A stretch of 64,000 nt of DNA, from positions 13,970,001 to 14,034,000 of the forward strand of contig CM072343.1 in NCBI GenBank assembly GCA_036874045.1. The letters run 5' to 3'. Positions 58,783 to 64,000 of the stretch are shown here, one piece after another (the stretch's first letter is position 1; every line of letters starts with the position of its first letter). Below the pieces are notes generated by a model. That model made no database searches, was not told where the DNA came from, and worked only from the letters and a program-made list of their open reading frames with translations. Origin of the DNA: Cymodocea nodosa (lineage: Eukaryota; Streptophyta; Magnoliopsida; Alismatales; Cymodoceaceae). The position numbers and the translations under genes are program-made.

Positions 58783-59921
58783 ATGGAATTGATGCAATTA
58801 CTATTGGATGCACTAAGGGAAGTACTGAGTAACTTGTCAGCTAAAGATCTGTGCAGATTGTGTTGTGTATCAAAAGAAATTAAAGACTATATTGAAGAAA
58901 AATATTTTCAGGGACTACAAGCTACAAAAATGACTAAGATTAGAGATGGATTCATATGGAGGTCATTTAATTGTAGTTCAATTAATCATGAATATCTTGC
59001 TATGAAAGAAACTACTGGAATTCCACCCAATACATTAGAAGGAATAAATCATATTATGGGGATAGATGAAGGATTAATCATATACAGGATGAGACCAAGG
59101 TATGCAAGTTTATTATTACCTGATATTTTGATAAGAAATCCTATAACAGGAGAAGAATGGAATATAGGAAGATCTAATAAATTTGAAGTACCAATTGTAA
59201 ATTGTGGATCGGCTTTGATATTTTTTGATAAAAATTCTGCAATTCCTGAAAAATTATATTATCGGAGACCTATAGGAAATTGGGGTGAAGATTTACGCTT
59301 AAGTGTGTATAATTTTCTGAATAGATCTTGGAATGAAAATATTATGATATATCTGGGACGGAAATCATTAATTAACTAAACACATGTCATACTAGATGGA
59401 TATATATATCTTGTCACAAATATATCAATAGCATTGGATCTGATTTATACATAGTGAGCATAGACAATTATGATGAATATATAGAAATTTTACCTATACC
59501 GAGTGATATAGCTAAACCACCATCTGTAGAATTTAATAAAATTCAAATAGGAATGTGGTATAATGAAGAAGATGATCCTACTTTATGTCTGATAAGATGG
59601 TGGGATGAATTGATGAAATTTCAAATATGGATTTTGGAAGACATTAATGAATGGAAGTGGGAAGAGGAGTATATTGAAATAGATGTAGAAATAGAAACTG
59701 CTACATTACCCTAGAACCAAAAAGGATCCCTTTCTACATTTCATATAATTAATGGTAATACACTTGTATTTGGAATTTATAATATATTACACATTTACAA
59801 ATTAAGAAGGAAAGGGAACTGCATGAAAACAGAATTAATAGCAAGAAGAACTATGCCTAAAAAGTTTGCTTGGACTGATACATTTATTCCATTTGTTCCT
59901 ACTTTTCAATCATGCTCTTAA
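58783..59921 (+). pseudogene. Captured F-box gene in copy E
   Basis: MELMQLLLDALREVLSNLSA then KDLCRLCCVSKEIKDYIEE gives the F-box in residues 5-45. Then IPPNTLEGINHIMGIDEGLI, ILIRNPITGEEWNIGR, LRLSVYNFLNRSWNENIM, IQIGMWYNEEDDPTLCLIRW and FQIWILEDINEWKWEEEY. The stop near 59921 gives about 380 codons, matching D and G. It starts nine bases after the spliced-looking join. About three breaks. Captured from a plant F-box-associated-domain gene by inference. Confidence 0.82.
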
Positions 59922-60044
59922 GTTGTGATTTTGTGTGTTTAATGTTGTGTATTCTACATTTATTTTTAGAAAAAATATAGTTTTCATTTTATTTTATAAA
60001 AGAAAAAAAAACAAAATATCAATCCAGTTTGTTGGTATCTATTC
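59922..60044 (+). other. Short 3' spacer of copy E
   Basis: Matches the beginning of the 3' spacer of D and G (CAATCCAGTTTGTTGGTATCT). The rest of that spacer is not represented before LTR-f. No gene. Confidence 0.7.
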
Positions 60045-61474
60045 TGTAACTCCACAGACTATTTATTTTCTAATATGCCACTATAGCGGTTGCAGAAACA
60101 GGATAGTTGGAAGAAAAACCACGATTGTGTGTATTGCGCAAGGAGAGGAAATCATCGTCGTTGATATGAATGAAAGAAATCCAACCGACCATTCAAGTAG
60201 AAGCAATTACTACTGAAGAAATATAAAAGAAAAGAAGAAAAAGAAGAAAAGGGTGCATGGGTGATCAATGGACGACCAGTGTGTATAGAGGAGGAGCATC
60301 GAGCTTTCTACATGCAGTATCGACAGTTCTTCAAAGTACCACACCAACCATCGTTACCACCACCATATCCACCATAATCACCAACCATCGGAGGTCTGTG
60401 AGAATACTTTCTTGATGTCAGGTCGATTCTGAGCAAAACATGGTGCCTGACGACCACTATGAGGAGTGATCGCGTCACGGGAAGGGAAGCCATTTTCACC
60501 AAGCACCGACTCATATTTCAGGAGATCGTAAAGCTTCTAGCCTTGACTTCGGGTTGATGCCTGTATGCTGAAGAGGAGATTATCTTGCAATTCTAGACTC
60601 GCGATTCTATAGGGAGAGGAGATAGGATTGTAAGTGGTTTAATTTTCAGTAGTGTAATCGTGTCGTATGTAGTGACGAAAGTATTTACTGTCGATTGAGA
60701 TTACTTTACATTTCACCTTTCGCCCATTTCCATGTTCATATTAAAACAAAAATATCAAAAACAACTTATCTGCTATTGTATGTTGTATTTGAGTGTTGTA
60801 TTGTTTGTGTTGTATCATGATTAATGTTATCTTTGTCAGTGTTGTGATTGTTTTATGTTTGTTTTAGTTTTACAGTTTACTGAAATTGGTTCGTTCAAAA
60901 GACTTAAAGATTTTAATGGTTACTGTTTGAATTATCTGAATGTTAGTATTGCTTAATGATAAATCCAGTGTTTACTAACATTAAAGAGCTTAATTGATGC
61001 TATTTACAATCTGTGGAACTGCCCAATGGTTGGCCGAATTCCTTTGTAAATAGCAGTATTAAAAAGAAAAGACAGGCTCGTGAAGTTAACTTAAGTCCAC
61101 GAGGTTAGTCCGTTGAGTTAGCCATAACTCAACGAACTTTGTCTGTTGAGTTAATTGTAATTCAACGAAGAGCTTATTGATATATAAATTTGATTGTTAA
61201 CAAACGAACAATTCTAAACTCTTAAGCAATTCCCTATAGGATCGACCTGTACTTGCACACTGATACAATAGACACTATGCACTTGCAGTTAAAGTACAAA
61301 TTGGAATTAATATCTAAATTGTAATAAAGGTTGTTTGTTTACTTCTAAAAGAAAAAGAATAGGCATAAAGATAAATTAACTAAGTAAAAATAGAAGTAAC
61401 AAATCCAAGTTTTTCTGGTACGTTATTTGAGATCTAATCAGATATTCTGGTGTCATGCTGGGAAAACACAAACA
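60045..61474 (+). repeat. Family Q 3' LTR of copy E, partial (LTR-f)
   Basis: Covers the downstream part of the LTR (compare 48940-50376), including the TATA-like box 60222-60229 and the hairpin trio at about 61075-61170. Ends GGGAAAACACAAACA, followed by CAACT. Confidence 0.88.
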
Positions 61475-61528
61475 CAACTTAATCAGATATTTTTCATACA
61501 ATTATATACAAGTAGACGAACAATACAA

Positions 61529-63751
61529 TTAGTCTCTATTTCTAAGTTCATATACTTCCTTTTGGAGTTTTTCTAATTGTTGCTCTAATTGGTTTATCCT
61601 CTCTACAACTCCAATAATGCCTCTAGAAGGTTCAGCAATCTCTGTAGCTACAAAATTTATGTACTCTTTCACTAAAATGGTTCTTGATCTGATACTTTTT
61701 TATGCCCATTTAGTGAAATCAATACAATCCACCATTAGTAGTGGAATCAAATCTCCATAAAACAATTTCTTCTTCATTATTCTCAGCTTAGAGATAAAAA
61801 CTGCAGACCAATTTATTTGAATTCTATTTACAACTGCATATGTGGCCCACATGACAAATTGACTCAGTTCAATGTCATGGCCATGTCGTTGGTAGACATT
61901 TTTAATCAAAATGTTAGCTATCATGTGTGCTTTACCATTTAAATGCTTCAGTCTATTTAATAATGGCACACCAGGATTGATAGCCAAACTGTCATTGATT
62001 TCCTGCTCTTTCCATTCAACAGCATTTATGCTTTCTAATATTTCCTTTCCTTCATTCTTTAATCCAAAAATGTTGTGGAGAAGCTTAGGTGTTATCTGTA
62101 CATCAACTTCCTCCACGTTGAAAATTAATTGTCCTTCTTCTTCTCTTAAGTTTGCATAAAAGCAGGGCACTAGATTCTCATATACTGCATGCCCGCTTTC
62201 TTGAGAAATAAACTTCAGTAGACCTTGGAATTCAAATAATTCTTTGATTTCTTGCATTCCATCCCAATTTACTGGTCTACTGTATATAATATCATAACCC
62301 CTAATCTCTTGATATTTATTATAAGCTTCCTGACTCCAAAAGTATACTTCATTCAGAACTGTTGCTTCAGTCAGGTTAGAAATATGACTTTGTTATTCCA
62401 AAGGAGTTTGTTCTTGATCTTCCTCTTCCATAGGCTGAACTTGAAAATGTTCTGCAGATTCCTGAACATTTGCTTCTGCTTTTGTCTGTGATGGTGAGCC
62501 GGCAGAACTCTCCACTCTGTCTTGAATTCTTTCCATAAATTGCTGAAGAGTTTCTTGCTCTTTAGTGGAATCTGCAAAGTCATTTTTTTCCATATTGCTT
62601 TGTTCAGCTTCTTGTTCATTTTCTATTCTTTCTTCTTTCTCCTGACTATTAATCTACATTGTCACTGTTCTTTCTGATTCTATGGCAAATTGGGATGGAG
62701 TCATGGGCAATTCAGTTTCTGCCCTAATTTCTGTTCTTTCTTCTTGTACAGGCTGCAGACTAATTTCAGCCTATTTTTCTTCTTCTCTTTGCTTTTGCTG
62801 CTACTGCTCCTACTCCTCCTCGGAATCGGATAGAAGGTTTATAAAAATTGGCTCTATAGGCTCTTTTGATATTGGTACTTCATATTTAATCTCCTTTTGA
62901 CATTCAGGCACTATCTCTTTTCCTTTCCTTCGTGTGATTAATTGTGTTTGGTCTTCCTCTTCTTCTTCTAAGATTAAATCTAAAAACAAAGGTTCTGCAC
63001 GCCTTTGAGCCACAGGTACTGGCTCTTCCTGTTTAATTTCTTCAATATTTGCGGGTCTCGAAGGACCAGCTTCAACTTCTCTTGCAGCGGGTCTGGCAGT
63101 GGTTCTTTGATGCTATTCAACTTTAATTTTGTATTGAGCTTTCAATTTTTTTGCAGCCCTCTTCTTGCAAAGTGCATCAAATACCAAGTGTGCTTCAGCT
63201 ACTGCCACATCTTCTGGTTCTCCTTGGTTTTTCCCAACTTGAACCAGTCCTTGGAATTCACTTAATTCCTCTTCAATTGAAGGCCCCAACATTGCTGCTC
63301 ATGCCAACGACCTGAATGGTGGAACTGAAGGTCCTAGCTGCTATTCCTCAGGAACGGGTCTTTCAGCAGTCGGCTCCTCTTGTTCTTCCTCTGCTTGTTG
63401 TTGCCACCTTATTGCACCCCTTGCACAACCAGCAATGCGTTTTTTGAACCATAATCTAGCTTTGCACTAGATTAGCTCTAGGGCTACTTCATTGTTTGGC
63501 CTAATTTTTCTTTCTTTGCTTAAAGCTATTTCTGTTGCTACTTTGATTTTTGTTTCTACTATTTGGGGTATTTGTATACCCAAATCTACTAAAAATCTTC
63601 TCAAGTTGAAAAGTTCTGATTCTACCTTTTGTAGCTCTTTTTCTCTTGTCGTATTCTGAATCTTCTACCGCGTGTGCCATTCCTCTGACTCTTTCAGAAA
63701 CTGTGCTGTGTCAACCGCATCTTCCTAGAAATCGGGTGTCATCTTCCTCAT
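61529..63751 (-). pseudogene. Env-like gene (env-A) relic of copy G
   Basis: Starts near 63751 (MRKMTPDF) and ends ELRNRD at 61529. Blocks: acidic middle (LILEEEEEDQTQLITRRKGK), then LFEFQGLLKFISQESGHAVY, VPCFYANLREEEG, LLHNIFGLKNEGKEIL, NVYQRHGHDIELSQFV and NRIQINWSAVFISKLRIM, and a C-terminal coiled coil. The globular domain is mostly open; the N-terminal half is broken in several places. Confidence 0.77.
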
Positions 63752-64000
63752 TGAGGAGTTACACAACAGCACAGAATCGCTCTAATCTCTACTATTCTAA
63801 GTTCTAACTGATCTGCTGGATAATGCCCCAAAACCCTAAGTTTTAATCTAAATAAGCCCTAAGTTTAGGCGGGTAATCGGGTCATTTCCCAAATAAAACT
63901 CTCGCTCTTTCATCCGTGGAATAAGCTTGTTGACTAACTCAAGACTCAATGAAGTAAGTTCGTTGAGTTAAGCGTAACTCAACGGACTCCCCGTACAAAC
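63752..64000 (-). promoter_or_regulatory. Spacer upstream of env-like, copy G (partial)
   Basis: AAAACCCTAAGTTTTAATCT region (telo-box-like) at about 63831-63850 and GTTGAGTTAAGCGTAACTCAACGG hairpin at about 63962-63986, as in D and E. Runs off the window. Confidence 0.45.

Larger units (their letters stand above)
48110..61474 (+). mobile_element. Family Q LTR retroelement, copy E (both ends present, 13.4 kb)
   Basis: Fossil on the plus strand with a full 5' LTR (48110-50376), primer site, zinc-knuckle ORF, protease, RT, RNase H, integrase, env-like gene, F-box gene and a shortened 3' LTR (60045-61474), bounded by a CAACT duplication. It has no capsid segment; the join at 58773/58774 matches precise removal of the putative intron seen in D and G. 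Broken, with roughly ten or more interruptions. LTR divergence by eye about 5-6% in shared stretches. Inserted in copy G, head-to-head with D. Confidence 0.92.
61475..64000 (-). mobile_element. Family Q LTR retroelement, copy G, env-like part
   Basis: Right-hand continuation of G across the insertions of D and E: env-like gene (61529-63751) and the start of the integrase-env spacer, running off the window. Orientation and spacing agree with copy D. Confidence 0.83.

Noticed and set aside
58530-58832. 100-codon ORF upstream of the copy E F-box
   Set aside because: Spans the spliced-looking join and overlaps the F-box start in another frame; in D the frame ends early and differs.

Overview
The window looks like nuclear DNA from a flowering plant, probably a eudicot: it is AT-rich, its LTR elements are primed by tRNA-Asp in the Athila manner, and it carries a plant-type F-box gene. 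I found no free-standing host gene, rRNA, tRNA or CRISPR array. Almost the whole 64 kb can be explained as LTR retroelements nested inside one another, all treated here as fossils. The species cannot be named from the sequence.

Three LTR families occur. Family Q (Ty3/gypsy, Athila-like; LTR 1.8-2.3 kb, TGTTTAGAAT...ACACAAACA) supplies copies A (1-5132, minus, partial), G (minus; pieces 23871-31251, 47996-48109 and 61475-64000), D (31252-47995, minus, both ends present, target duplication CTCCA) and E (48110-61474, plus, both ends present, target duplication CAACT), plus an LTR piece at 18331-19666. Family S (Sirevirus-like 3' end; LTR about 1.5-1.6 kb, TGTTGAGTAT...GATCCTACA) supplies S1 (5133-8340, plus) and S2 (19667-23870, minus). 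Family I (Athila-like; LTR 2.6 kb with 8-bp inverted ends TGTAAGGA/TCCTTACA) supplies 8341-18330 (plus).

The nesting reads as follows. The Q LTR piece at 18331-19666 is the oldest layer. I sits on its left and S2 on its right. S1 abuts I, and A cuts S1. G cuts S2, and D and E both cut G within 114 bp of each other, in opposite orientations.

Family Q has an unusual layout, clearest in D and read on the minus strand: 5' LTR, tRNA-Asp primer site, a short zinc-knuckle ORF, protease, RT, RNase H, integrase, env-like ORF, then the gag capsid domain, then an F-box gene, then the 3' LTR. The capsid domain therefore lies downstream of pol and env, away from its zinc knuckle. It also lies wholly inside a 1.5-kb segment with GT...AG ends just before the F-box start codon. 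In E the same place is joined exactly as if that segment had been spliced out, so E may descend from a spliced RNA. Family I also has gag downstream of integrase. Together the rearranged gag, the captured F-box gene and the capsid-bearing intron are the best candidate here for an undescribed system.

LTRs and inter-ORF spacers are full of short hairpins (CGTTGAGTTA-N4-TAACTCAACG and relatives) and G-box/ABRE-like GACACGTGTC sites. The hairpins recur upstream of the env-like and F-box units, which suggests reuse of one regulatory module. All boundaries and similarity statements come from reading by eye; no alignment or database search was run.
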